From: Calothrix sp. NIES-2098
Lineage (GTDB): Bacteria; Cyanobacteriota; Cyanobacteriia; Cyanobacteriales; Nostocaceae
Direction of reading: 5' to 3'
DNA: 64,000 nucleotides
Assembly: GCA_002368175.1 (NCBI GenBank)
Contig: AP018172.1
Location: forward strand, 1,424,001-1,488,000
Translations under genes and position numbers: made by a program
Shown: in pieces, positions 8,007-16,987 of the stretch
How positions within the stretch are numbered: position 1 is the stretch's first letter
How the letters are laid out: the number at the start of each line of letters is the position of its first letter
Notes under the pieces: generated by a model
Told to the model about the DNA's origin: nothing
Seen by the model: only the letters and a program-made list of their open reading frames with translations
Databases searched by the model: none

Positions 8007-9308
8007 ATGAACCCAGAGGAATCTCAAACCCCAGAATCGATTGATGAGTGGTTGGCACAAATACAAGAAGAAAACCCTAAAGTAGAAGATTCAGACAGCT
8101 CATCTGTTGATTCAGAGGTGGAAACAAAAGCACAGAGTTTATTAGCTGACAAGCCAGACAATGAAGCAACTGTGGAATTGCCAATTTCTCGTACAGAGGA
8201 AGAAAGTTCTACAGTTGAACCACAAGCAGATACAACTGCTGAGTCGGTAACGCCGTTAAAAGCCGAAACTGTGGCACTGGTGTCAGAAATAGACTCAGAA
8301 TCAGAAGCTAATTCCCTATACGCACAAGCAGCACAACAAGTTGCAGATTTACAAAGTACCAAAGAGGCTCTAGAAGCGGAAATAGCCAATTTACAAACAA
8401 CTTACAAAACTCTTCAAGCACAAGTTGGCGAAACTCAATTATCGCTGGGAAAACTCGTGCAAGAGTCGCTAGCCCAGTTAGAACAACGCAAACAAACACT
8501 GCAAATTTCTGTAGAACAGTTAGAACGCCGTCAAGAACGCATCCGCAATGAAATGCGTACCACTTTTGCCGGCACATCCCAAGATTTGGCAATTCGGGTA
8601 CAGGGTTTTAAAGATTATCTCACAGGCAGCTTACAGGATTTAGCCGCAGCCGCAGAGCAGTTGCAACTAGTACCACCTGTCATCGAACGCGAAAAACCCG
8701 TCGTTACTGTCAAAGAGGTGAAGCCAGCTGAATCAGAGCCAGGTATCCCCCAATTTGCTCAACAGCAGTTTCAAGATACAACAAAGCAAATTCGCCGCTT
8801 GATCGATCAATATCGCAATAAACCAGATTACTATGGCCCAGCATGGCAACTGCGCCGCACTTTTGAACCAGTCCATGCAGAAAGAGTTTCTAACTGGTTT
8901 TTCAGCCAAGGCGGACGCGGTGCTTTGCGGACAATGGGTAGCCGCTTACAGAATATTCTGATTTCTTCATCTGTGATTTCCATACTACACAAACTGTATG
9001 GCGATCGCGTCCGGACTCTAGTATTAGCTAATACACCAGAACGTTTAGGTGAATGGCGGCGCGGCTTGCAAGATTGCCTAGGAATCGGTCGCCCAGACTT
9101 TGGGCCCGATAGAGGGGTAGTATTATTTGAGGCACCGGAAGCTTTAGCTCAAAAAGCCGATCGATTAGTGAAAGCAAATCAACTGCCTTTAATTATCATC
9201 GATGATTCTGAAGACCAAATCAGCCTAGCACTACTGCAATTTCCTCTATGGTTAGCCTTTGCTCCTGACCCCAAAATGATGAGAAACTATGATGATGATG
9301 ATTTTTAA
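8007..9308 (+). CDS. DUF3086-like coiled-coil protein
   Basis: The ATG at 8007 (MNPEESQTPESID) is preferred to an in-frame TTG at 8001, giving 433 residues. Residues 1-100 are acidic and disordered-looking, 105-185 form a long coiled coil (LQSTKEALEAEIANLQTTYK onward), and the C-terminal 175 residues form a compact domain (RRLIDQYRNKPDYYGPAWQLRRTFEP; WFFSQGGRGALRTMGSRLQN) that I associate with cyanobacterial DUF3086. Function unknown. It ends in an Asp-rich tail (YDDDDF). Confidence 0.7.
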   Translation: MNPEESQTPESIDEWLAQIQEENPKVEDSDSSSVDSEVETKAQSLLADKPDNEATVELPISRTEEESSTVEPQADTTAESVTPLKAETVALVSEIDSESEANSLYAQAAQQVADLQSTKEALEAEIANLQTTYKTLQAQVGETQLSLGKLVQESLAQLEQRKQTLQISVEQLERRQERIRNEMRTTFAGTSQDLAIRVQGFKDYLTGSLQDLAAAAEQLQLVPPVIEREKPVVTVKEVKPAESEPGIPQFAQQQFQDTTKQIRRLIDQYRNKPDYYGPAWQLRRTFEPVHAERVSNWFFSQGGRGALRTMGSRLQNILISSSVISILHKLYGDRVRTLVLANTPERLGEWRRGLQDCLGIGRPDFGPDRGVVLFEAPEALAQKADRLVKANQLPLIIIDDSEDQISLALLQFPLWLAFAPDPKMMRNYDDDDF

Positions 9309-9309
9309 T

Positions 9310-9498
9310 TAGTCAAGAGTCAAGGGGAGCCACTGCGGTCTTGGGGTTTCCCCAAGTAGAGGAGGCAGTGCGTTGGACGGGTTTCCCGGCTTAAAGTAAC
9401 TGCCGTCAAGTGGCGTTCAAGAGTCAAGGATGATTAGTTATTTAACTGTGGACTATTGACTTTGGACTATTGACTTTGGACTTTGGACTATTGACTTT
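9310..9498. repeat. Composite dispersed repeat
   Basis: Two kinds of repeat are nested. At 9330-9415 there is a module running from GCCACTGCGGTCTTGGGG through paired CCCC/GGGG motifs to CAAGTGGCG. On either side are TCAAGAGTCAAGG and tandem GACTATTGACTTTGGACT units. Relatives of the inner module occur near 19380, 20310, 39210 and 53310. Confidence 0.7.
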
Positions 9499-9506
9499 AA
9501 TTTTTT

Positions 9507-10187
9507 ATGGCTATTTGGTTAACTTTGTGCGGTGTAGTTTTATTTGTAGCCTACCTACTGGGTTCTTTCCCTACAGGCTATATTGCCGCGAAGCAGTTAA
9601 AAGGTATTGATATTCGGGAAGTTGGTTCTGGTTCAACGGGAGCAACTAATGTCCTTAGAACTTTGGGTAAAGGGCCTGGGGCATTTGTGTTATTAATAGA
9701 TTGCTTGAAGGGAGTATTTGCGATCGCTCTAGTTTACCAGTTATTCAACTTTGCCCCCATCCACGATTTTATTCCGCCTACAGTAAATGAAACGCTGTGG
9801 CAACCTTGGTTAGTAACTTTAGCTGGGTTTTCAGCAGTCTTGGGACACAGCAAATCAATTTTTTTAGGCTTTAGCGGTGGTAAATCTGTCGCTACTGGTT
9901 TAGGGACTTTATTGGCAATTAGTTGGCAAGTAGGTTTAGCAACAGCAGGTGTATTTGCAGTTGTTATCGCCATCTCGCGCATTGTCTCCTTAAGTTCAAT
10001 AGCAGGTGCGATCGCTGTGACAATTTTTATGGTAATTTTCCATCAACCTTTACCTTGCATTCTCTATGCCTTTCTCGGCGGGTTGTATGTCATTTTCCGT
10101 CACCGCACTAATATTGAACGACTGCTAGCAGGAACTGAACCAAAAATTGGGCAGCAAGTAACCAAAGAACCAGAACAAACTGCATAA
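9507..10187 (+). CDS. plsY: Glycerol-3-phosphate acyltransferase PlsY
   Basis: Integral membrane enzyme that transfers an acyl group from acyl-phosphate to glycerol-3-phosphate, the first step of phospholipid synthesis. In 226 residues the three PlsY motifs are visible: GSFPTGYI near the N-terminus with VGSGSTGATNVLRTLGK, the central GHSKSIFLGFSGGKSVATGLG, and the late RHRTNIERLLAGTEPKIG. Five hydrophobic segments fit the known topology. The length is typical. The gene starts at an ATG right after a tandem repeat stretch. Confidence 0.95.
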   Translation: MAIWLTLCGVVLFVAYLLGSFPTGYIAAKQLKGIDIREVGSGSTGATNVLRTLGKGPGAFVLLIDCLKGVFAIALVYQLFNFAPIHDFIPPTVNETLWQPWLVTLAGFSAVLGHSKSIFLGFSGGKSVATGLGTLLAISWQVGLATAGVFAVVIAISRIVSLSSIAGAIAVTIFMVIFHQPLPCILYAFLGGLYVIFRHRTNIERLLAGTEPKIGQQVTKEPEQTA

Positions 10188-10208
10188 TTTCTGGAATGCC
10201 TACATATA

Positions 10209-10233
10209 GAACTGTAGTTCTTAACTATAGTTC
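10209..10233. promoter_or_regulatory. 11-bp hairpin between plsY and the DUF4189 gene
   Basis: GAACTGTAGTT and AACTATAGTTC pair over 11 positions (one G-T pair) with a 3-nt loop, 12 nt upstream of the next ATG. It could end the plsY transcript or act as an operator/leader structure for the DUF4189 gene. No T-run follows. Confidence 0.4.
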
Positions 10234-10244
10234 AATCAAAAATT

Positions 10245-10712
10245 ATGTTGGCAAATACATTTAAAAAAAGTTTATTAGCAGTAGCCGCAGCATTATCAAT
10301 TTTGCCTGGGTTAGCACAAGTTGCCCAAGCTCAATCTAACAAAGATTTATTTGGTGCGATCGCTTATTCTCCCTCTACAAAAGTTACCACAGGCGCAACA
10401 GGTTTATCACGTCAAGAAGCCGAACGTAGTGCCCTTTATTATTGTCAGCAACAATCTCAAGCTAATGATTGCAAAGTTCCACTATGGTTTAAAAATGCTT
10501 GGGGAGCTTTAGCAATTGGTTCTAATGGTGCTTACGGTACGGGCTGGGGATATGATACCAATCATCCTGGCAGAGGTAGGTCAATTGCTGCACGTTATGC
10601 GCTCCAAACTTGCCAAAACTATGGTGGTGTCAATTGTCGAGTAATTTTTACTAGAGAAGCTAGATATCAAGTGATTGATAACGGCCCGGTGTTAATTCCT
10701 GCTAATCAGTAA
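10245..10712 (+). CDS. DUF4189 domain secreted protein
   Basis: A 155-residue exported protein. Residues 1-30 form a Sec signal peptide (KKSLLAVAAALSILPGLAQV, cleavage near AQAQS). The mature part carries the DUF4189 pattern: FGAIAYSPST, repeated Cys pairs (YYCQQQ, NDCKVPLWF, QTCQNYGGVNCRVIF) likely making disulfides, and GAYGTGWGYD. These small periplasmic domains have no settled function. It is monocistronic, 57 nt after plsY. Confidence 0.8.
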   Translation: MLANTFKKSLLAVAAALSILPGLAQVAQAQSNKDLFGAIAYSPSTKVTTGATGLSRQEAERSALYYCQQQSQANDCKVPLWFKNAWGALAIGSNGAYGTGWGYDTNHPGRGRSIAARYALQTCQNYGGVNCRVIFTREARYQVIDNGPVLIPANQ

Positions 10713-10761
10713 GTCTATTAGTAGCTTAGAATAATGGCATCAGGTAATTGTGTGATTTTTT

Positions 10762-11325
10762 ATGGTTAAAGCAACCACAGGAAACAAACTCACCTTAGAA
10801 GAATTTCTAGCATTGCCAGAGGGAGATGTAAACTATGAGTTTGTGGATGGTTTTGCAGTACCTAAGGTGTCACCAAAATTCTTTCATTCAGCCTTACAAA
10901 GAGGTTTACTGTTCCTGATTTTTGCATGGTGCAAAGGTAAAGGTCGCACCGTTGCAGAATGGGCAATTATCTTAAGACGTAAAGGTAAAGATTGGGTACC
11001 TATCCCTGATGTCACTTATATTTCCTATGAACGACTACCCAAAAGTTGGCAGCTTAATGAAGCTTGTCCTATTCCTCCAGAGTTAGTAATTGAGATTATT
11101 TCTCCAGACCAAACAATGAAGGAATTTGAAGACAAAGCTAAAGATTATTTTGAGGCGGGAGTTGCACGAGTTTGGGTGGCAGATCCGGAAGCAATGAGCA
11201 TTAGGGTATTTTTATCTGCTGATAAAAGTCAAGTTTATATAGATAATATGACTATTATTGATGAGTTATTCCCTGGTTTGGAATTAATAGTTAGGCAGAT
11301 TTTTGCAGAAGCAGAATTGATTTAA
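10762..11325 (+). CDS. Uma2 family (DUF820) endonuclease-like protein
   Basis: A 187-residue protein of the Uma2 family, a PD-(D/E)XK-like fold vastly expanded in cyanobacteria. The start LTLEEFLALPEGDVNYEFVDG, the central PIPDVTYIS with Asp, ELVIEIISPDQTMKEFEDKAKDYFEAG (Glu and Lys in the predicted active site) and RVWVADPEAMSIRVF are typical. Biological role unknown. A second family member lies at 47840. It ends about 40 bp before a small MITE-like element. Confidence 0.85.
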   Translation: MVKATTGNKLTLEEFLALPEGDVNYEFVDGFAVPKVSPKFFHSALQRGLLFLIFAWCKGKGRTVAEWAIILRRKGKDWVPIPDVTYISYERLPKSWQLNEACPIPPELVIEIISPDQTMKEFEDKAKDYFEAGVARVWVADPEAMSIRVFLSADKSQVYIDNMTIIDELFPGLELIVRQIFAEAELI

Positions 11326-11364
11326 TTTTGAGGTAGTGAGTCACAGTAAATATTTTATATTTTG

Positions 11365-11484
11365 TTAGGACTTACGCAATAACTACAAATTTACGTCATT
11401 ACGAGTTTCTGCCCTTGGCGTTCCCAAAGAGTCGCGAATTCATCAAAAAAGCTTACTTTTTCGTCATGAGTGCGTAAGCGCTAA
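11365..11484. mobile_element. MITE-like element, 120 bp, 14-bp terminal inverted repeats
   Basis: The ends TTAGGACTTACGCA (11365-11378) and TGCGTAAGCGCTAA (11471-11484) are inverted repeats matching at 12 of 14 positions. No coding capacity lies between them. This end sequence is of the kind seen at the tips of small non-autonomous elements in Nostocales. A clear target duplication was not found. Confidence 0.55.
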
Positions 11485-11619
11485 ATTTCACTGTGTGCAG
11501 CTTACCCGCCTCGGAATTAATTCCAAGGCTAATAGCTAAACTCGGCTCAAGCCGACTATAAGATTTTCCAAAATTACGGGCATACTAAATACAAGATATT
11601 CCCTGTTAATCCTAATTTT

Positions 11620-11850
11620 ATGGCTTTGTGGCGACTTTACTATCATCTTGTTTGGGCAACAAAAGAGCGTCAGCCATTAATTACGCCAAATAATGAAACG
11701 AAACTCTATAATTACATAATTGGTAAAGCTGATTCTCTGGGTTGTATTATTAATGCAATTGGTGGGATAGACAACCACATTCATTTAGTCGCTTCAATTT
11801 CACCTAGCCTTTCTATTTCGGCTTTTGTCCAAAACATCACTTGTTTGTAG
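11620..11850 (+). pseudogene. Truncated Y1 (IS200-like/RAYT) transposase
   Basis: 76 residues remain of a protein normally around 130-150. The opening ALWRLYYHLVWATKERQPLI and the HUH metal-binding motif in GGIDNHIHLVASI identify the single-strand-DNA transposase family. The chain stops soon after SISAFVQNI, so the helix with the catalytic tyrosine is missing. The stop codon lies inside a 32-bp perfect palindrome, and no C-terminal remnant is recognisable downstream. It should be inactive. Confidence 0.8.
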
Positions 11851-11878
11851 TCGCGCTTTAGCGCTAAAGCGCGACTAC
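11847..11878. repeat. Perfect 32-bp palindrome
   Basis: GTAGTCGCGCTTTAGC is followed immediately by its exact reverse complement, with no loop. It interrupts the transposase reading frame and supplies its stop codon. It starts with GTAG, a tetranucleotide typical of REP-type sequences. A cruciform or long RNA hairpin could form. Confidence 0.85.
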
Positions 11879-12068
11879 GAGCCAAATATAGAGATTTTAC
11901 TTTTCTTTACATAGTTTGGTTTTTTCTCATCGACTTACTTATTTAAATCTATAAATTCCGAATCTCGCATTTCAATCATCACCCGCCATAGATTCAAAAC
12001 CTATGACTAATAGCTAAAGTCCTTTCAAGAGGACTAAATCAAAATTCGCGTCTCTGCGTCAGAATTAT

Positions 12069-12932
12069 TCAATCATGCTTCGGTGCAGCTAAAGTAAACA
12101 CAGTAATCTCAGGACGCGCACCGAATCGCAAATGCACTCCAGCCATCCCGATTCCACGATTTGTATATTGAATCATTTCTCCTACTTGATAGCTTCCTGA
12201 ATAATACTTTTCACTCAGCGATGGTAAAGCCAGAGGTGGGAAAAAAGGTAAACGTATTTGTCCACCATGAGAATGTCCCGATAGTTGCAAATCAAACCGC
12301 TTTGTCATAGCGCTGATATCAGCAAAATCTGGCTCATGTGCTAATAAAATTGCTGCTCCTTCCTCTGGTAACTGCTGTAATACTAAATCTAAGCGGTCTT
12401 TTCCAGCAGTGATATCATCGACACCAGCAATATGCAGCATTGCACTACCCCGCTTGAGAGTATAAACATAATTCCCCAAATGCAAGATACCGCTTTGTTC
12501 TATTGTTTGAATTATTGCATCTGAGTCATTCTCATAGTCATGATTACCCAAGACAGCCACAGTTTTATCTTGGGATTTGAGTTGACTTAAAGGAGCCTTA
12601 AGAGTAGGGATGAATGTAGGCGAATTACGCGTGACTATATCACCTGTAATTGCTACTAAGTCAGGTTTTTGTTGATTCACTAAGCTAATAACACGTTCCA
12701 AATAACGCGAATTCATCCATCGATCTCGATGAATGTCGCTGATTTGGACAATGCGATAGCCATTAAATTCTGATGACAAATGCGGTAGAGTTAATTCCAA
12801 AGAATTGATCTCTATCCAATTAGGTTCAATTACCCTGGCGTATAATAAGGTACAAATTACCAACAAAATAACCCATCGCAAGCATTGAACGGTTAATCTG
12901 CTGGCTTTTTTGAGCCACTTACGACTTTTCAA
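12069..12932 (-). CDS. Membrane-anchored metallophosphoesterase
   Basis: A 287-residue protein with one N-terminal transmembrane helix (about residues 15-35) and a calcineurin-like phosphoesterase domain. The full metal-binding set is present: VQISDIHRD, AITGDIV, VLGNHDYEN, LLAHEPDF and LSGHSHGGQIRLP. This order and the membrane anchor resemble the YaeI/YkuE group, phosphodiesterases acting at the cytoplasmic membrane, possibly on lipids. The substrate is not determined. Single gene, divergent from der. Confidence 0.88.
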   Translation of the reverse strand: MKSRKWLKKASRLTVQCLRWVILLVICTLLYARVIEPNWIEINSLELTLPHLSSEFNGYRIVQISDIHRDRWMNSRYLERVISLVNQQKPDLVAITGDIVTRNSPTFIPTLKAPLSQLKSQDKTVAVLGNHDYENDSDAIIQTIEQSGILHLGNYVYTLKRGSAMLHIAGVDDITAGKDRLDLVLQQLPEEGAAILLAHEPDFADISAMTKRFDLQLSGHSHGGQIRLPFFPPLALPSLSEKYYSGSYQVGEMIQYTNRGIGMAGVHLRFGARPEITVFTLAAPKHD

Positions 12933-13086
12933 GGAACTATCTCCATCTACGTAACTGCCAAATTTTGGTCTTGATATTTCCCCATTTGGCTGCCGGTTAT
13001 CTTGGTGAGGAATAAATTAAAGAAAGACTTAAACTCGCTAAAATGTAGAGACATGATATATTACGTCTCTACGTTACTCTGACTTT

Positions 13087-14448
13087 ATGGCATTGCCAAT
13101 TGTTGCTATTATCGGACGCCCAAATGTGGGCAAATCTACCCTGGTTAATCGTCTCGCCGGGGAACAAACGGCGATTGTCCATGATGAACCGGGAGTGACG
13201 CGCGATCGCACTTATATGCCATCGTACTGGAGCGATCGCGAGTTTTTGGTGGTGGATACTGGTGGCTTGGTCTTTAATGATGACACCGAATTTTTACCCC
13301 TAATTCGTCAACAAGCGATGACAGCACTCACCGAAGCTAGTGCTGCTATTTTTGTTGTTGATGGACAAACAGGCCCCACACACGCAGATGAAGAAATTGC
13401 TGAGTGGTTACGCCAACAATCTGTACCTGTGCTGCTGGCTGTCAATAAATGTGAATCCCCCGACCAAGGCTTAATCCAAGCGGCAGAATTTTGGCAATTA
13501 GGATTGGGCGAACCTTATCCAGTTTCCGCAATTCATGGTAGCGGTACGGGCGAACTTCTAGATGAGTTAATTCAGCACATTCCTCACATCACAGAAGTAC
13601 CCGAAACTAACGAAATTAAAGTCGCAATCATCGGACGCCCCAATGTCGGTAAATCTAGTTTATTAAATGCTTTTGTTGGCGAAGAAAGGGCGATCGTCAG
13701 TCCCATCTCAGGTACAACCCGTGATGCAATCGATACGATGGTCGAACGTAATGGACAAACCTATCGCTTGATTGATACCGCCGGAATTCGCAAAAAGAAA
13801 AGTATAGAATACGGCACAGAATTCTTTAGTATTAACCGGGCTTTTAAAGCAATTCGTCGCGCTGATGTGGTGTTAATGGTCATAGACGCCTTAGATGGAG
13901 TCACCGAACAAGATCAAAAATTAGCAGGGCGAATTATTGAAGAAGGTCGCGCTTGTGTAGTTGTAGTCAATAAGTGGGATGCAGTCGAAAAAGACTCTTA
14001 CACAATCTACGATTACGAAAAAAATCTCCAAGCACGACTACATTTTACCGAATGGGCAGATACTATTTTTGTCAGTGCTTTAACAGGACAGCGGGTAGAA
14101 AAAATCTTAGAATTCGTGAATCAAGCCGCTGAGTCACACAAACGCCGTGTCAGCACAGCCGTGATTAACGAAGTTTTAGAAGATGCAGTGAGTTGGCATT
14201 CCCCACCAACATCGCGTGGCGGGCGTCAGGGCAAAATTTATTATGGGACGCAAGTCAGTAGTCAACCGCCAGCGATCGCTCTTTTTGTCAACGACGCCAA
14301 GCGCTTTAATGAAAACTACCGCCGCTATATTGAACGGCAATTTCGCCAACAGTTAGGATTTAAAGGCACTCCAATTCGTTTATTGTGGCGCAGTAAGAAA
14401 GTTCGTGATGTCGAAAGTGGTAGTGCGAATCGTGCTACTCGCGTGTGA
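13087..14448 (+). CDS. der: Ribosome-assembly GTPase Der (EngA)
   Basis: A 453-residue tandem-GTPase essential for maturation of the 50S ribosomal subunit. Two G domains are complete: the first has GRPNVGKSTLVNRL, DTGGL and NKCE; the second has GRPNVGKSSLLNAF, DTAGI and NKWD. The C-terminal KH-like domain (ALFVNDAKRFNENYRRYIER, GTPIRLLWRSKK) is present. Length and order are normal, and the ATG start matches the family (MALPIVAIIGRPNVGKS). Confidence 0.97.
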   Translation: MALPIVAIIGRPNVGKSTLVNRLAGEQTAIVHDEPGVTRDRTYMPSYWSDREFLVVDTGGLVFNDDTEFLPLIRQQAMTALTEASAAIFVVDGQTGPTHADEEIAEWLRQQSVPVLLAVNKCESPDQGLIQAAEFWQLGLGEPYPVSAIHGSGTGELLDELIQHIPHITEVPETNEIKVAIIGRPNVGKSSLLNAFVGEERAIVSPISGTTRDAIDTMVERNGQTYRLIDTAGIRKKKSIEYGTEFFSINRAFKAIRRADVVLMVIDALDGVTEQDQKLAGRIIEEGRACVVVVNKWDAVEKDSYTIYDYEKNLQARLHFTEWADTIFVSALTGQRVEKILEFVNQAAESHKRRVSTAVINEVLEDAVSWHSPPTSRGGRQGKIYYGTQVSSQPPAIALFVNDAKRFNENYRRYIERQFRQQLGFKGTPIRLLWRSKKVRDVESGSANRATRV

Positions 14449-14596
14449 TAGTTATGATTACTGAGTACTGAGTCAGGAGAAGTAGACTGTGCTAAGTCTT
14501 CTATGTCAAGGCACAATAGACAAGAATCATTAGGTAGAAAAAAATCTTGATTTGAGACTTGCTCTACCTAAACTTTCCATCACTCAGCACTTAGAA

Positions 14597-15523
14597 ATGG
14601 ATTTACTGCGATCGCTACCCCTAGGACTTTACCTAGAAGAACCTCAAACTTGGCTGCATAAAATCGATCCCAGAGTCAAGTTTGCCTGGTTGATGAGCTT
14701 TCTCACTAGTTACACTTTTGCCAGAAATGAATGGCGCTTACTCTTAGTAACGCTATTAATTATTGTTACCTTAATTGCCAGAATTCCTAGAAGAGTATGG
14801 CAGCAGCAAATGGGTTGGTTGTTACTCCTAGCCTTTTTTGTCTTTGTAATTGCAGCTATCAGTCCGGATGGATTGGGGATCAATTATCAGCCACGCTTAC
14901 CAGCCAACCAACAGGTGTTGAGTCCCCAAGCACCTAAGAATACTGCCAATGTTGATGAACAAGCAGTATATGGCAATAAAGAATATAGATACGTACTATT
15001 TCACAAAGGGCCAGTCAAAGTCAGTCGCCGTTCTTTAGATTTGGCAGTGCGGCTGAGTACAATTTTGTTTACTGTAATTTACAGCACTAACTTGTATCTG
15101 CTCACAACAGCACCAGAAGAAATCACAGCCGGAATGGAAAGCTTAATGCAACCTCTGCGGCGACTCAAGTTACCTGTAACCGAAATTGCTCTAACTTTAA
15201 CTTTATCCTTGCGGTTTATACCTCTAGTTTTAGAAGAAGTACAGAATTTAATTCGCTCCGTAATGACTAGGGCCATTAATTGGAAAAAGCTGGGACTCAA
15301 AGGTGCAGTTAAAGTTTGGATGACTGTAGCAGAGAGATTGTTAGAAAATCTGTTACTACGAGCAGAACAGATGGCGAGTGCAATGATGGTGCGCGGTTTT
15401 ACTAGCCCAAACGAGCATCGAGTACCTTGGCATGACTTACGCTTAAAAAGGTGGGACTGGCTGGCTATTGCCACATTAACTATATTTTGGGGCGTGCGTT
15501 TAGCGATCGGCACTGATGTGTGA
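14597..15523 (+). CDS. CbiQ/EcfT-family ECF transporter transmembrane protein
   Basis: Membrane subunit of energy-coupling-factor (vitamin or metal) transporters that couples ATPases to a substrate-binding S component. The ATG at 14597 (MDLLRSLPLGLYLE) is preferred to an in-frame TTG at 14552 because the conserved part starts there (WLHKIDPRVKFAWLMSF). About five hydrophobic segments are seen, and the coupling-helix region LLRAEQMASAMMVRGF carries the MxxRGF motif that contacts the ATPases. No ATPase or S-component gene is adjacent, as in group II ECF systems where T subunits are encoded apart. Confidence 0.85.
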   Translation: MDLLRSLPLGLYLEEPQTWLHKIDPRVKFAWLMSFLTSYTFARNEWRLLLVTLLIIVTLIARIPRRVWQQQMGWLLLLAFFVFVIAAISPDGLGINYQPRLPANQQVLSPQAPKNTANVDEQAVYGNKEYRYVLFHKGPVKVSRRSLDLAVRLSTILFTVIYSTNLYLLTTAPEEITAGMESLMQPLRRLKLPVTEIALTLTLSLRFIPLVLEEVQNLIRSVMTRAINWKKLGLKGAVKVWMTVAERLLENLLLRAEQMASAMMVRGFTSPNEHRVPWHDLRLKRWDWLAIATLTIFWGVRLAIGTDV

Positions 15524-15553
15524 AGATTTTGAAATTGAGATTTTTAATGAATT

Positions 15554-16987
15554 ATGACCCAAGGTTGGTACTGGCGATCGCTTCCTCTAGAACATCGTAC
15601 TGGTTCTGAAATTTTTGCTGCTCTATTTCGCCCCACTACCGCATCTGGAATCGCTACTTTACTAGAAAGCACCTACCCAACGCCAATAAACCATCCCCAA
15701 CTTCATCGCTATTCTATCTGTGCTGGCGCTCCCCGCGTAGTTGATAGCATTCCTCAGATGTGGACACCAGAACTAGGAAAGGTTTTTCCGTTTTTGGAGG
15801 AGTTGCTAATAAGGGGACAAGGGGAAATTTCGCCCTTATCTTCTCCTTCTCACCTTCCCTTCACTGGTGGTTGGTTGGGATGGTTGGGTTATGACGTAGC
15901 GTGGGAAATTGAAAAATTACCCCAAAATAAATGCGATCGCTTACCGTTTCCTGTAGCTTTTTGGTATGAACCCGATTGTTTTGCCATTTTAGATCACGCC
16001 GAACAAACTCTTTGGTTAGCTGCTAGCGATGAGAATGAACTAGATGAGTTACAGAAAAAATTAGAACAAGCACAAACAAACAACTCTCTCCCCGCATCTC
16101 TCCCTTCTGTTATCCCTTCCTCTCCTCATTTCTATACATCCCAAGCCGATTATGAAACAGCCGTGAATCAGGCGAAAAAATACATTCAAGCGGGGGATAT
16201 TTTTCAGGCGAATCTTTCATTGCGCTTTGAAACGACTACAAAGACTTCTGGCTGGTCAATTTACCAAGCATTGCAACGCATCAATCCTTCACCTTTTGCT
16301 AGCTATTGGCAAACACCTTGGGGAGAAGTCATGAGTTGTTCTCCAGAACGGTTGGTGTTGTTGCAAAATGGTGAAGCCGAAACTCGACCAATCGCCGGGA
16401 CGCGATCGCGTGGGATCAATGCAGAACAAGACATTCAGCTAGCAAAAGATTTACTCAGCAATAGCAAAGAACGCGCCGAACACATCATGCTGGTAGATCT
16501 AGAACGCAACGATCTAGGGCGAGTTTGTGAATGGGGGACGGTTCGTGTTGACGAATTGTTGACAATTGAGCGCTATAGCCACGTCATGCACCTTGTCAGC
16601 AACGTTAAAGGTCGCTTAAGATGCGATCGCACTGCCATTGATTTGATTCGCGCCCTTTTCCCTGGTGGCACAATAACAGGGTGTCCCAAAGTTCGCTGCA
16701 TGGAAATTATTGAAGAACTAGAACCTGTGCGACGCAGTTTATTCTATGGTTCCTGTGGCTATTTAGATTGGCGGGGAAACCTCGATTTAAATATCCTCAT
16801 TCGTACCTTATTACTCGCTCCCATTGAAGAAAAGCAGGAGGATAAAAGCAACTCAACATTCAAAACTGTTTGGGGACAAGTTGGTGCAGGTATTGTCGCT
16901 GACAGCGATCCTGAGCGAGAATGGTATGAATCTCTGCACAAAGCTCAAGCACAACTCATCGCACTCAAAATGTTGAATTATGAATAG
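15554..16987 (+). CDS. Anthranilate/aminodeoxychorismate synthase component I (TrpE/PabB family)
   Basis: A 477-residue chorismate-binding enzyme. The catalytic C-terminal half shows RPIAGTRSRG, RAEHIMLVDLERNDLGRV, HLVSNVKGRL, ALFPGGTITGCPKVR and the final GAGIVADSDPEREWYE. The PIAGT box with Ala is the TrpE form; most PabB proteins have Lys there (PIKGT), although some PabBs keep Ala. Length is a little short for TrpE, and no glutaminase partner is adjacent, so the choice between tryptophan and folate pathways stays open. A Pro/Ser-rich low-complexity insert lies near residues 175-192. Confidence 0.85.
   Translation: MTQGWYWRSLPLEHRTGSEIFAALFRPTTASGIATLLESTYPTPINHPQLHRYSICAGAPRVVDSIPQMWTPELGKVFPFLEELLIRGQGEISPLSSPSHLPFTGGWLGWLGYDVAWEIEKLPQNKCDRLPFPVAFWYEPDCFAILDHAEQTLWLAASDENELDELQKKLEQAQTNNSLPASLPSVIPSSPHFYTSQADYETAVNQAKKYIQAGDIFQANLSLRFETTTKTSGWSIYQALQRINPSPFASYWQTPWGEVMSCSPERLVLLQNGEAETRPIAGTRSRGINAEQDIQLAKDLLSNSKERAEHIMLVDLERNDLGRVCEWGTVRVDELLTIERYSHVMHLVSNVKGRLRCDRTAIDLIRALFPGGTITGCPKVRCMEIIEELEPVRRSLFYGSCGYLDWRGNLDLNILIRTLLLAPIEEKQEDKSNSTFKTVWGQVGAGIVADSDPEREWYESLHKAQAQLIALKMLNYE

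Larger units (their letters stand above)
11528..12036. mobile_element. Remnant IS200-like/RAYT unit with flanking hairpins
   Basis: A truncated HUH transposase gene lies between two hairpins preceded by nearly the same 12-nt linker. The left unit has CTAATAGCTAAA then CGGCT-CA-AGCCG (11543-11554); the right has CTAATAGCTAAA then AGTCCT-TTCAAG-AGGACT (12018-12035). The stems differ in sequence while pairing is kept. Such subterminal hairpins with a conserved guide-like flank are what Y1/HUH transposases recognise. A further palindromic segment, GGAATTAATTCC, sits just before it (11512-11523). Confidence 0.55.
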
